A stretch of DNA of 34,365 nucleotides from Chloroflexota bacterium (GTDB lineage Bacteria > Chloroflexota > Dehalococcoidia > Lucifugimonadales > Lucifugimonadaceae): assembly GCA_029262715.1 (NCBI GenBank), contig JAJCYX010000397.1, positions 1 to 34,365 of the forward strand, written 5' to 3'. The translations under genes were made by a program, and so were the position numbers. The notes beneath the pieces were generated by a model. That model made no database searches, was not told where the DNA came from, and saw nothing but the letters and a program-made list of their open reading frames with translations. Of the stretch, positions 8,215-15,893 are shown one piece after another (positions within the stretch are counted from its first letter, which is position 1; every line of letters begins with the position of its first letter).

Positions 8215-9198
8215 ATGACGATCGTTGCGCTGCTGGCCAACCTGACCACGTCCGAACATCGCGGTCGCTGGGAACTGATGCAGAATCTGGCGCCGGAGGG
8301 CATCGAGACACGGCTGATCAATCCGACTCTGTCCCGTGGTGAGTTGATCGAGGCTCTGCAGGGCATCAGTGCAGTGATTCCGTGGCTGGCGAGGGTCCCG
8401 GTCGACCTGGCGAGCGAGTGCAAGGACCTCAGGCTGGTTCAGCTGCTCACCGCCGGTTTCGACATCGTGGACGTCGGTGGGCTGGGTGAGCTTGGCATCA
8501 AGGTGGCGAACAACGGCGGCTCCAACGCCATCTCAGTCTCTGAACATGCGATGTCGCTGATGCTGTCGGTCTACCGACGCCTCATGGACTCGTGGGAAAA
8601 CACTCGAAAGGGGAACTGGCGGGACGGTATTGACCAGTTGCCTTTCCGGAGCGAGATCAACGGGAAGACGGTTGGGATAATCGGATTCGGGAACATCGGC
8701 AGACAGGTCGCACGGCGGCTCCAGGGCTGGGACGTGGAGCTGCTGTATCACGATGTGGTCGAGCTGATGCCGGGGCGGGATGCCGAGCTTGGCGCGGTAG
8801 CAACGCCGCTGGACGAGCTGCTGACGCGGTCTGACATCGTGACGGCGCATGTGCCGCTGAACAGCTCAACCCGCGGCATGTTCAGCGATCGAGAGTTTGG
8901 CCTGATGAAGAAGAGCGCTTTATTCATCAACACCTGTCGCGGTCCGGTCCACGATGAGGCGGCGCTTATTAAGGCGCTGCAGGCCGGTGAGATCGCCGGA
9001 GCAGGGCTGGATGTGCTTGAGAAGGAGCCGACCGACCCGTCGAACCCGCTGCTTCACATGGAGAACGTGGTGGTCACGCCGCACTGGGCCGGTGGAACGG
9101 CCGAGGGCAACGAACGGGCGCTGCGTTTCGCAATGTCCAACTTTCAGCGCCTGGCAGAGGACAGAAAACTGCTGTCCGTTGTTGAGCCGGTGGAGTAG
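8215..9198 (+). CDS. D-isomer specific 2-hydroxyacid dehydrogenase
   Basis: 327 residues with the family's two-domain plan. The NAD-binding glycine motif GFGNIG is at residues 157-162, and the catalytic trio is in place: Arg242 (in NTCRGPVHDE), Glu271 (EKEPT) and His290 (TPHWAGGT), with the Arg-Glu and Arg-His spacings usual for the family. It would reduce or oxidise a 2-hydroxy/2-keto acid with NAD(P)H in the cytoplasm (glyoxylate/hydroxypyruvate reductase or phosphoglycerate dehydrogenase-like); the substrate cannot be named. TGAGGA precedes the ATG by 6 nt. It is convergent with the SDR gene, with an inverted repeat between them. Confidence 0.9.
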   Translation: MTIVALLANLTTSEHRGRWELMQNLAPEGIETRLINPTLSRGELIEALQGISAVIPWLARVPVDLASECKDLRLVQLLTAGFDIVDVGGLGELGIKVANNGGSNAISVSEHAMSLMLSVYRRLMDSWENTRKGNWRDGIDQLPFRSEINGKTVGIIGFGNIGRQVARRLQGWDVELLYHDVVELMPGRDAELGAVATPLDELLTRSDIVTAHVPLNSSTRGMFSDREFGLMKKSALFINTCRGPVHDEAALIKALQAGEIAGAGLDVLEKEPTDPSNPLLHMENVVVTPHWAGGTAEGNERALRFAMSNFQRLAEDRKLLSVVEPVE

Positions 9199-9207
9199 GA
9201 AAGTTTT

Positions 9208-9279
9208 GTCATTCTGAACTTGATTCAGAATCTCCTTGAGACCGGTTCACGGGAGATGCTGAATCAAGTTCGGAATGAC
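9208..9279. repeat. long inverted repeat between convergent genes
   Basis: Arms 9208-9235 and 9252-9279 are 28 bases each and complementary at 26 positions, with a 16-base loop. Each arm is the dispersed GTCATTCTGAACTTGATTC unit also seen at 8018-8044. It starts 10 bases after the dehydrogenase stop and ends 24 bases before the SDR stop, so in RNA it would be a strong bidirectional hairpin that could end both transcripts or protect their 3' ends. Confidence 0.75.
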
Positions 9280-9302
9280 GAGCCGCCTATCGCGACGCCC
9301 CT

Positions 9303-10076
9303 TTACTGCGCCGTATACCCGCCGTCCACTACCAGGGTTGTTCCGGTGACGAACGACGCTTCGTCTGATGCCAGGAAGAGCGCCGCGTTTGCGATCTCGA
9401 TCGGTTCGCCCAGCCTGCCCATCGGGTGAAGCGCCTCTATCCTGGCCTTTGTGTCTGCATCTTCTGTCAAAGACGTGGTCAGAGCCGTATAGGCGAAGCC
9501 CGGGCAGAGCGCGTTTACTCGAACACCGGTCCGTGCGAACGCTACGCCCATGTCCCGCGTCATCTGGACGATTCCGCCCTTCGAGTGGGGATACGGATTG
9601 AAACCGTCGCTCAGCCCGTGGCCGTGCGTATAGCCGACCAGACCGATGATCGACGCCAGGTTGACTATTGCGCCACTGCCCTGCTCTTTCATCTTTGCGC
9701 TGGCGTAGTAGGACATCAGCATGCTGCCCTTGAGGTTTACGTCGATAACGCGGTCCCATTTCTCGTCGAACGGAACGTCTGCGGAGACGTAGCGAGGCGT
9801 GATGCCGGCGCTGTTTACCAGGATGTCGACGGCGCCGAAACGATCCGTGGTCTCGGCGACCATGCGTTCGCAGTCCGCCTTGCTGGTGACATCTCCGGTG
9901 ATTGCAAGCGCATCTCCTCCGGCCCCGGTGACGGTCGCTGCGGTCCTCACGGCACCGTCTTCGCTGATATCTGCGGCGGCGATGCGAGCGCCTTCTTCTG
10001 CGAAGCGCGTTGCGCACACCTCGCCGATGCCTGATGCCGAGCCGGTGATGAGCGCGACCTTGCCGTCGAGCCTCAT
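9303..10076 (-). CDS. SDR family NAD(P)-dependent oxidoreductase
   Basis: 257 residues, a classical short-chain dehydrogenase. The cofactor motif TGSASGIG is at residues 11-18, NSAG at 88-91, and the catalytic residues are Ser142, Tyr162 and Lys166 (YPHSK). The acidic residue after the second strand (ADISED) points to NAD(H) preference. An insert between Ser142 and Tyr162 is somewhat longer than usual, which shapes substrate choice. The ATG at 10076 has AGGAG 6 nt upstream. It would oxidise an alcohol or reduce a carbonyl; the substrate is unknown, and the closest named classes are 3-oxoacyl-ACP reductase-like or glucose dehydrogenase-like SDRs. Confidence 0.9.
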   Translation of the reverse strand: MRLDGKVALITGSASGIGEVCATRFAEEGARIAAADISEDGAVRTAATVTGAGGDALAITGDVTSKADCERMVAETTDRFGAVDILVNSAGITPRYVSADVPFDEKWDRVIDVNLKGSMLMSYYASAKMKEQGSGAIVNLASIIGLVGYTHGHGLSDGFNPYPHSKGGIVQMTRDMGVAFARTGVRVNALCPGFAYTALTTSLTEDADTKARIEALHPMGRLGEPIEIANAALFLASDEASFVTGTTLVVDGGYTAQ

Positions 10077-10259
10077 GGGAGTCTCCTGTTTTCGAGTTGA
10101 GTGATTGGTGATGGCATCGTAGGCATGGCGTGGGCGGCGGTCAATTGGGTGATGGGCTTCCAGAGCGAAACATTAGCGAAGTCGAATGATCTCTCGCGTA
10201 TCGCTCCGCTCAGGGAACGCCGTTTCGCTCAAGGACGGCATATCGCACCGCAAACCCTC

Positions 10260-10265
10260 TACAAT
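10260..10265 (+). promoter_or_regulatory. putative -10 box of a leaderless transcript (RDD gene)
   Basis: TACAAT lies 9 nt before the ATG at 10275 and there is no Shine-Dalgarno sequence. It matches the arrangement before the LON-domain and kinase genes. Just upstream, at about 10160-10240, the sequence GCGAAGTCGAATGATCTCTC and the following block look like a decayed piece of the dispersed repeat family. Confidence 0.45.
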
Positions 10266-10274
10266 TCATGCGTC

Positions 10275-10859
10275 ATGCCAAACATCTCAGCAGCAGAGCG
10301 AAGACGCAGGCGTCGAAAACGGGGTAGCGTACCGGCTCCCCCGGCAACCACTCAGCCCGCCATTTCAGCCGCAAACGACGATGGGCGACAGCCGGCGACA
10401 GTTCACCCGATCGATATCGCGTCGCCGCTCAAGCGGCTCTATGCGTTCGGCATCGATGCTCTCATCATCTACTCGATCATCATCTTCACGAAGCGGGTTT
10501 TCGGTGACGCCGTCTGGACGACTGACGCAGCGCCGCAGGACATCTTCATCCTCTTCGGCTATTTCGTTCTGCCAACCGGATTTTTCGGCCGGACGCCGGG
10601 GAAATGGGTCGCCGGACTGCGTGTGGTGGACACCGAGGGGCACAATCCGGGCATCGCTCTTGCGATTCCGCGTGAGATGGTCGGCCGGTTCGTGGCGACG
10701 ATCGCGGCAGGAATCGGGCTCGCATGGTCTGTGTTCGACCCGAAGCGACAGGGTTGGCACGACAAGATCGCCGGGACGCTGGTGATCAACACGCCAAACT
10801 CCGGCGGCATCGGTTTTATTCGCCGTTGGTTCAAGATCGAGAAGGCCGAAACCGGGTAA
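10275..10859 (+). CDS. RDD family membrane protein
   Basis: 194 residues from the ATG at 10275; the frame is open back to 10101 but the upstream part has repeat-derived sequence and the product from 10275 has a natural start (MPNISAAERRRRRRKRG, a positively charged cytoplasmic tail). Three membrane segments follow: about residues 56-77, 92-112 (with GRTPGKW and GLRVVD just after) and 135-155, ending in the family motif RQGWHDKIAGTLVI. RDD proteins are small integral membrane proteins of uncertain role, some linked to ion or compatible-solute homeostasis. The gene is followed after 53 bases by the CoA-transferase gene on the same strand, but nothing else links the two. Confidence 0.85.
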   Translation: MPNISAAERRRRRRKRGSVPAPPATTQPAISAANDDGRQPATVHPIDIASPLKRLYAFGIDALIIYSIIIFTKRVFGDAVWTTDAAPQDIFILFGYFVLPTGFFGRTPGKWVAGLRVVDTEGHNPGIALAIPREMVGRFVATIAAGIGLAWSVFDPKRQGWHDKIAGTLVINTPNSGGIGFIRRWFKIEKAETG

Positions 10860-10912
10860 GCGGTTGAACCCACTGGCTGCATGATCCTCGCTCAGTGGCA
10901 CTGCGTAATGCT

Positions 10913-12121
10913 ATGACCTCTCCACAGGGCCCGAATCCGCCTCTCAGCGGCGTCCGCATCATCACCATCTCGCAGTTTGGCGCGGGGCCGTTCGGCACGA
11001 TGATGCTTGCCGATCTGGGTGCGGACGTGATCAAGATCGAAGACCCGAGTTCCGACGGGGATATCTCTCGCTACGTGCCTCCCGGAGCAGAAGACGGCGA
11101 CTCGCTCTACTTCCAGTCGTTCAACCGCGGCAAGCGGTCTGTGCTGCTTGACCTGCGGAAAGAGCGCGGCAGGCAGGTCTTCGAGCAAATGGTGACGAAG
11201 TGCGACGCTGTGTTCAACAATTTACGCGGTGATCTGACAGAGCGGCTCGGGCTGACATATGACGCCCTGAAGCACCTGAACCGGGCGGTCGTCACTTGCT
11301 CGCTCTCTGGCTACGGCCGGACCGGGCCGAGGGCATCTGAGCCCGGATATGACGCCCTGGTCCAAGCCTATGCGGGTTATATGTCACTCACAGGCGGGCC
11401 GGACGATCCGCCGACTCGCAGCGGCGTTTCACTGATCGATTTCGCCGGAGGATTCGCCGGTGCGCTGGGGATGGTTTCGGCGCTACTCGAGGCACAGAGA
11501 ACCGGTATTGGCCGGGATGTTGACGTGGCGCTGCTCGACACCGGCATTTCGATGCTGACGTACCTGGCGGCTTGGAAGCTGAATTCTGACTGGACGCCTG
11601 AACGCATGGAAAACTCGGCCCACCAGACGATCGTGCCGGCGCAGAATTTTCGAACTGCTGACGGATGGATATCTGTCTTCTGTGCCAAGGAGGTCTTCTG
11701 GACGCGATTGGCGGATGGGCTGGGACTTGGCGAACTGAAAGACGATTCTCGATTCAGTACGTTTGCAGACAGATACAGGAACCGTGGCGAGCTGCTGCCG
11801 ATGTTGGAGAACGTGTTTGCGACTCGGACGACGGCGGATTGGCTGGAGCGCCTCGATGGTATCCCCGCCGCGCCGGTAAACAGCCTTGAAGCTGCGCTGG
11901 ACGATGCGCAGGTGGCGGCACGGGGGATGGTTATCGAGGCCGATCACGACCGTTTTGGCAAGCTGAGGCAGGTTGGCTCGCCATTCAGGACCAGCGGCGT
12001 GCACGATGATGTGAGGCGCGCTCCGGCCCTGGGCGAGCACACGGAGGAGGTTTTACGCGATCTGCTTGGCTACTCGGCGGCTGAGATAGCGTCGCTGAGG
12101 GATGAGGGCGTCTTCGGATAG
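10913..12121 (+). CDS. CaiB/BaiF (class III) CoA-transferase
   Basis: 402 residues from the ATG at 10913; a GTG at 10895 in the same frame is possible, and neither has a clear Shine-Dalgarno sequence. The N-terminal block PLSGVRIITISQFGAGPFG and LADLGADVIKIEDP are typical of the family, as are NRGKRSVLLDLRKERG and GYGRTGP. The conserved catalytic aspartate that carries the acyl anhydride is probably in PGYDALVQAYAG. Length is normal. Members move CoA between an acyl-CoA and a free acid (formyl/oxalate, carnitine, 2-methylfumarate and others). The donor and acceptor cannot be read here, and there is no pathway operon around it. Confidence 0.9.
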   Translation: MTSPQGPNPPLSGVRIITISQFGAGPFGTMMLADLGADVIKIEDPSSDGDISRYVPPGAEDGDSLYFQSFNRGKRSVLLDLRKERGRQVFEQMVTKCDAVFNNLRGDLTERLGLTYDALKHLNRAVVTCSLSGYGRTGPRASEPGYDALVQAYAGYMSLTGGPDDPPTRSGVSLIDFAGGFAGALGMVSALLEAQRTGIGRDVDVALLDTGISMLTYLAAWKLNSDWTPERMENSAHQTIVPAQNFRTADGWISVFCAKEVFWTRLADGLGLGELKDDSRFSTFADRYRNRGELLPMLENVFATRTTADWLERLDGIPAAPVNSLEAALDDAQVAARGMVIEADHDRFGKLRQVGSPFRTSGVHDDVRRAPALGEHTEEVLRDLLGYSAAEIASLRDEGVFG

Positions 12122-12384
12122 TTTGGACTGCGAGCGTTTCTCTTCCTGATCTGGTAGCGGCGTTTGATTCCGGCCAGTTAGGGGAATTGGCGCTCGCCGA
12201 TTCTTGCCTGCCATTCGTCTGAAATCCCGGAGAGTGCAGGAAAACCGGTGGAGAGTCGGGCGTTACCTGCTTATCATTAAACGACTGAGATGCCGCACAC
12301 AGATGACCTGCCCTCGCATTGGCGGGCCAGACCCGTCTGCCGCCACGCCGTGTGTGACCGGCTCCGGTATCGACGAGACAGCGT
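12122..12384. other. intergenic region before the tRNA
   Basis: 263 bases between the CoA-transferase stop and the tRNA. It must contain the tRNA promoter, but no convincing -35/-10 pair stands out. Short open frames here lack supporting features. Confidence 0.4.
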
Positions 12385-12460
12385 GCCCCCGTAGCTCAGA
12401 GGACAGAGCAGGTGCCTTCTAAGCACTTGGCCGCAGGTTCGAATCCTGCCGGGGGTACCA
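12385..12460 (+). tRNA. tRNA-Arg (anticodon UCU)
   Basis: A complete cloverleaf can be drawn: acceptor GCCCCCG/CGGGGGU, D stem GCUC/GAGC, anticodon stem GGUGC/GCACU with loop CUUCUAA (anticodon UCU, reading AGA), five-base variable loop, T stem GCAGG/CCUGC with loop UUCGAAU, discriminator A and an encoded CCA. The tyrosine recombinase gene starts 126 bases downstream, so its 3' half is the likely attachment site of the integrative element. Confidence 0.95.
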
Positions 12461-12585
12461 AATACACCGTTCCAAGTTCAGAATGTACGCTTCAAGGCCG
12501 TCCTATGCCCTGATACGGCGCTTGCACACCGCATTCCGACAAGATAATATGTCACTTGCCAGAGTAAATAACTAGGGAGTGCGAT

Positions 12586-13611
12586 ATGACTACCCAGGTT
12601 CGGTCTGCTTTGCGTGCGCTTGAGACTGGCGGCGATGTGATGGAGAACGGTGAGGCGTGGTTCGCCGCGCTTCGAGCGTCCGGGAAATCTCCCGCCACGA
12701 TCAAGACGTATTCGGCATCGGTGAAGTCGATGGACACGTTCTTGCGTTCGAAGGGAATGCCACGGAATGTCGAGCACCTCAAGCGAGAGCACGTACAGGC
12801 GTTCATCGAATCGCTGCTCTCACCGCCCAAGAACTCCACTGCCAGCGTCCGTGATCGTGCATTGCGCCGGTTCTTCAAGTGGTTGCTGGCCGAGGGGATG
12901 ATTGAATCAGACCCGATGGCGAACATGGACCGCATCAAGGTCGGTGACTTCATCAAGGACGTGTACGACGATGAAGAACTCCGGCGCATGACGGGCCACA
13001 TAGCGAATGATGGTTCATTCCTTGGCGTCCGTGATCTCGCACTCGTGCGGCTGCTGGTGACGCTAGGCGTGCGTGCCAGTGAACTATCTGACCTTGCTCT
13101 GGACCGTGAGGGCTATGAAGCGCTATTGAAGCGCAAGACTGGAGCTAAGCCATCCGGGTTCGTTGACTGGGACGGCGGTGGCATTGCCCTGCTCAAGACG
13201 AAGGGCCGGACTGCGCGTGTGCTCAAGGTCACGCCACGCGCATGGCGGACACTCAAGAAATACCTGTCCGTCCGCATGGAGCGAAAGCTCGCTAACAGCG
13301 ATTGGTTGTGGCTATCTTCATCAGGCAGGCGGATCACAGCGGACCCTGGTCGCATGACGTATGCCGGTCTGTTTCAGGCCATGAAACGACGCTGTAGGGC
13401 CGCGCGGGTGGAGTTCCGGGGGCTGCACAGTTTCAGGCACACATACGTCAGTGGGAGCCTTGCTCAAGGAGTTACCGGCCAGACCATTGCCCTGCGTGCC
13501 GGATGGAGTGAGAAGTCTTCTTCGCAGATGTTGGCACGTTACTCCCGTGCAAGGGCGGAAGAGATCGCCAACGATGAGGCGATGGCCGCTGGCTTCGGTG
13601 ATGACTACTAA
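12586..13611 (+). CDS. tyrosine recombinase / integrase
   Basis: 341 residues. An N-terminal SAM-like core-binding domain (about 15-115, WFAALRASGKSPATIKTY) is followed by the catalytic domain. Active-site residues are present: Arg163 in TLGVRASELSD, a candidate Lys in KTKGRTARVLK, His281-x-x-Arg284 in HSFRH, Trp307 in the His/Trp position and nucleophile Tyr319 in ARYSRA. AGGGAG lies 8 nt before the ATG. XerC/D-like proteins resolve chromosomes or integrate elements; its place directly downstream of a tRNA and upstream of primase-helicase genes makes it the integrase of this element. Confidence 0.9.
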   Translation: MTTQVRSALRALETGGDVMENGEAWFAALRASGKSPATIKTYSASVKSMDTFLRSKGMPRNVEHLKREHVQAFIESLLSPPKNSTASVRDRALRRFFKWLLAEGMIESDPMANMDRIKVGDFIKDVYDDEELRRMTGHIANDGSFLGVRDLALVRLLVTLGVRASELSDLALDREGYEALLKRKTGAKPSGFVDWDGGGIALLKTKGRTARVLKVTPRAWRTLKKYLSVRMERKLANSDWLWLSSSGRRITADPGRMTYAGLFQAMKRRCRAARVEFRGLHSFRHTYVSGSLAQGVTGQTIALRAGWSEKSSSQMLARYSRARAEEIANDEAMAAGFGDDY

Positions 13612-14332
13612 ACCGCGGTTCCCTGGCCATCTCCGATCTAAGGCCGCACACGCGGGAACGGCTCTATGTCTGCTACTAGACAGGTACATGCAGCACGAGC
13701 CGTTCCGGGTTGACTTCATGCGCTCCAAACCGCGAGATGGTAGGGCGCTCGCTGAACGGTGGAACCTTGACCGTGTTGGCGTCTTGAAGGACAGGAACTA
13801 CTTTCGGATCGAACTTGCCCTGTCTCTTCCCGAAGCGCTGCGCCTTCCGGTCTACAGCACGGCGTCCTATGCCATGCCCGCAGGCTTTAGGGACAATGGC
13901 GCCACACCGATTGCACAGTACGTGTCGCCTTTGCTCCAGCACTTCAACCGGAAATCCGGTGAGGGCTTCGATTGGGGGTGGAACCTAGAATACGATGAGT
14001 GCCTAGCAGACTTCCGCCAGCGAATCATGAACGATCTAGGTATTTGCGACGTTCGCACGCTTCCATCAACAATCCGTGAGCAGCTATGGGCGCTCCCGGA
14101 TGAGGCACGTCGCCACGGGTGGGAGTTGATCGACCGGCGATCGGCCCAGTGCAGACAGGCAGGGTGGCTATTTCAGCGTCTGGCCCCATCCCCAAAAGGC
14201 TTCCGCAGAATCGCGGAGTATGACCCTTCACTGCCAGACGTTGCCACTGTGAGCCGGTCGGTTCGGTTGCTCGTCGAACTGCTCAGGGTTGACCTGCCCG
14301 TGCTCAAACCGGGCCGTCCAAAAGCGTCCTGA
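13601..14332 (+). CDS. hypothetical protein of the integrative element
   Basis: 243 residues from the ATG at 13601, which overlaps the end of the integrase gene by 11 bases; the frame is open further up inside the integrase gene but that part is only its shadow. I do not recognise a family. The product is rich in Arg and aromatic residues, with no membrane segment or signal peptide. Visible stretches include a hydrophilic C-terminus LKPGRPKAS that resembles an AT-hook-like GRP tail. The overlap suggests co-expression with the integrase. It might be a regulatory or excision-related protein, but that is a guess from position only. Confidence 0.6.
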   Translation: MTTKPRFPGHLRSKAAHAGTALCLLLDRYMQHEPFRVDFMRSKPRDGRALAERWNLDRVGVLKDRNYFRIELALSLPEALRLPVYSTASYAMPAGFRDNGATPIAQYVSPLLQHFNRKSGEGFDWGWNLEYDECLADFRQRIMNDLGICDVRTLPSTIREQLWALPDEARRHGWELIDRRSAQCRQAGWLFQRLAPSPKGFRRIAEYDPSLPDVATVSRSVRLLVELLRVDLPVLKPGRPKAS

Positions 14333-14387
14333 GTTTCCATCCCAAAACACATTCATTCGGCTTTGCTTGGGGTGAAATGCTCAATGC

Positions 14388-14663
14388 ATGAGCCGTACAA
14401 CGCAGCCTGAGCAAACCGATTCTTTCCGCAGATTGCGCACCAGCATTGCGGCGTTGACGCGTTGGGTCGCGCTGTCTGATGCGGAGCGGTCTGAGGCCAC
14501 GAAGCCAGCACGTCAGGCGTTCAACCTGAAGCTGATTCAGAAGATCGATCCGGACGGCAAGATGTCCGACGCTGAACTTGCTCGGCGCGTCCGTCAGGCT
14601 CGGACGCTGCATTTCAAGAAACTGGCGTTGAAGCGGTGGGGGAAGGTGAAGGGAAGTCGCTGA
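14388..14663 (+). CDS. small basic hypothetical protein
   Basis: 91 residues, strongly basic, probably all helical, ending in KKLALKRWGKVKGSR. No family is recognised. It starts 55 bases after the preceding gene with no good Shine-Dalgarno sequence. The segment SDAELARRVRQARTLHFKKLA could be a DNA-binding helix pair. Small basic proteins between integrase and replication genes in such elements are often regulators or excisionases; there is no direct evidence here. Confidence 0.5.
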   Translation: MSRTTQPEQTDSFRRLRTSIAALTRWVALSDAERSEATKPARQAFNLKLIQKIDPDGKMSDAELARRVRQARTLHFKKLALKRWGKVKGSR

Positions 14664-14744
14664 CTTCGGCGACAGCTTATGCCTGAGTATCCGACCGGCA
14701 GCACAAACCCGATGCCCGAATCCATGATGCGAAAGGGGAATGAA

Positions 14745-14990
14745 ATGGGAGTTGAAGTTATCGACCGTCTGTATACGGCAGATGCGCTGGCATGGGGTCT
14801 GCGCCAGAACCCGCCCATCGTTGATGCGCAGAAGGCGAGAGCGCGCTACGCACTCACTGAAGAAGGTTCACCACGGTTCCGGGCCTTCGAAGAGGCGCAT
14901 GAGGACGAATCAAGTGCCGCGGCCAAGTTCAAGGCTCAGCACGGCGAAGTCTGCTCTACCTGCAACGGCACAGGGCTGGTGCGGTCATGA
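14745..14990 (+). CDS. small protein with a C-terminal CxxCxGxG motif
   Basis: 81 residues from the ATG at 14745, preferred because AAGGGG lies 6 nt upstream; the frame is open back to 14679. The C-terminus has CSTCNGTGLVRS, one DnaJ-type CxxCxGxG zinc-finger half. A single copy cannot make a full DnaJ zinc site, so it may dimerise or be a relic of a longer finger. The middle is acidic and helical. Its stop overlaps an ATG (ATGA) of the next frame. No function is assigned. Confidence 0.5.
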   Translation: MGVEVIDRLYTADALAWGLRQNPPIVDAQKARARYALTEEGSPRFRAFEEAHEDESSAAAKFKAQHGEVCSTCNGTGLVRS

Positions 14991-15220
14991 AGACGCTCAG
15001 AACCAAATTCAACGCAACCCCACAAGTGGCCTTGAGCGCGCGGAGCGGTACGCGCCGATCACGCACCGGATTGACCGTACCAATGAAGTTCCGAGGTTCC
15101 TCACTGTCACGCCAGAGGGCGTCCAGGTCGCGGCCTGAACTGGTCGCGATAAGTAAGAAGCGCGCAACCGCCCGTCGTCAGTCGCCAAACTATCTACTGG
15201 CGGTTGCGCCAGATCAGTGA
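14987..15220 (+). CDS. doubtful small frame, possibly frameshifted
   Basis: An ATG overlapping the preceding stop (ATGA, 14987-14990) opens a 77-residue frame, but this runs through a strong hairpin at 15162-15209 and its Arg/Ser-rich translation looks like a shadow. A second frame in the same stretch reads YAPITHRIDRTNEVPRFL and VTPEGVQVAA to a TGA at 15138, just before the hairpin, and looks more like protein but has no start codon. A start as MKTLRTKFNATPQVA followed by a shift into the other frame would join the two. Either a frameshift mutation or a wrong start is involved. Confidence 0.3.
   Translation: MKTLRTKFNATPQVALSARSGTRRSRTGLTVPMKFRGSSLSRQRASRSRPELVAISKKRATARRQSPNYLLAVAPDQ
15162..15209 (+). 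terminator. perfect inverted repeat before the primase gene
   Basis: Arms GCGCAACCGCC (15162-15172) and GGCGGTTGCGC (15199-15209) pair over 11 bases with a 26-base loop. There is no T tract, so it may be a terminator, an attenuator or a protein site; it separates the small genes from the primase-helicase pair. Confidence 0.45.
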
Positions 15221-15221
15221 A

Positions 15222-15893
15222 GTGAATATTACTAATCTGAACGAAACGAAGAGCGATTCCCGGCGGACTGCGGTTTCTGCGCTGTTTCTGATGGACGCGC
15301 TGCGTGGCAGCTTGCCTGACAGTCATTTCCTGAACGTGTCTCGCTTCATCAACGGGTCACCCGTCTCCATCTGTGCAGGGACACCGCAATTACCGGCCGC
15401 CGCCCGTTGGATTGGTGAAAGTGAATCTGACACCTACATCTGTCTCTCACTTCTAGACGAACGCCTGCACCGGAAGCAGCGCATAAGTGAAGACCGCGTT
15501 ACGGGATTGCTGGGCTTTGCGATGGACTTCGATGCAGTGACGCCTTATCGCAAACGCTTCGACATCTTCGAGCATGTGGACCAGGCAATTGAGGCGGTCA
15601 AAGAGTTGCCGGTGCAACCGCGCTTAATCATCAAGACTGGCGGCGGGATTCAACCCGTCTGGCTCTTCAAGGAACCTTGGATGTTGAAGACCGATGCAGA
15701 CCGGGCCGCGGCCAAAGGAAGGAGCAGAAAGCTTCAGGACGCGGTGAGGCGGATAGTCCATGCGCGGTTCAACGTGGTCCTGGACTCCACTGCTGACCTG
15801 GCAAGGCTCGTACGCGCTCCCGGCTCTCTGAACTGCAAGACCAACCCGCCTGTTGAGGTTGAAGTCGTCTTCGGCACCGGGGATTACCTGTGA
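15222..15893 (+). CDS. archaeo-eukaryotic-type primase (phage/plasmid primase, N-terminal part)
   Basis: 223 residues from the GTG at 15222; a TTG at 15204 lies inside a hairpin arm and is less likely. The segments AMDFDAVTPYRKR, with acidic residues in the place of the AEP metal site, IIKTGGGIQPVWLF (the conserved small-residue/His-like nucleotide-binding turn) and STADLARLVRAPGSLNCK match RepB/AEP primase domains found at the N-terminus of P4-like primase-helicases. The helicase and its PriCT domain are encoded by the next gene, which overlaps by one base (TGATG), so the enzyme is split into two coupled polypeptides. Role: priming element DNA replication. Confidence 0.75.
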   Translation: MNITNLNETKSDSRRTAVSALFLMDALRGSLPDSHFLNVSRFINGSPVSICAGTPQLPAAARWIGESESDTYICLSLLDERLHRKQRISEDRVTGLLGFAMDFDAVTPYRKRFDIFEHVDQAIEAVKELPVQPRLIIKTGGGIQPVWLFKEPWMLKTDADRAAAKGRSRKLQDAVRRIVHARFNVVLDSTADLARLVRAPGSLNCKTNPPVEVEVVFGTGDYL

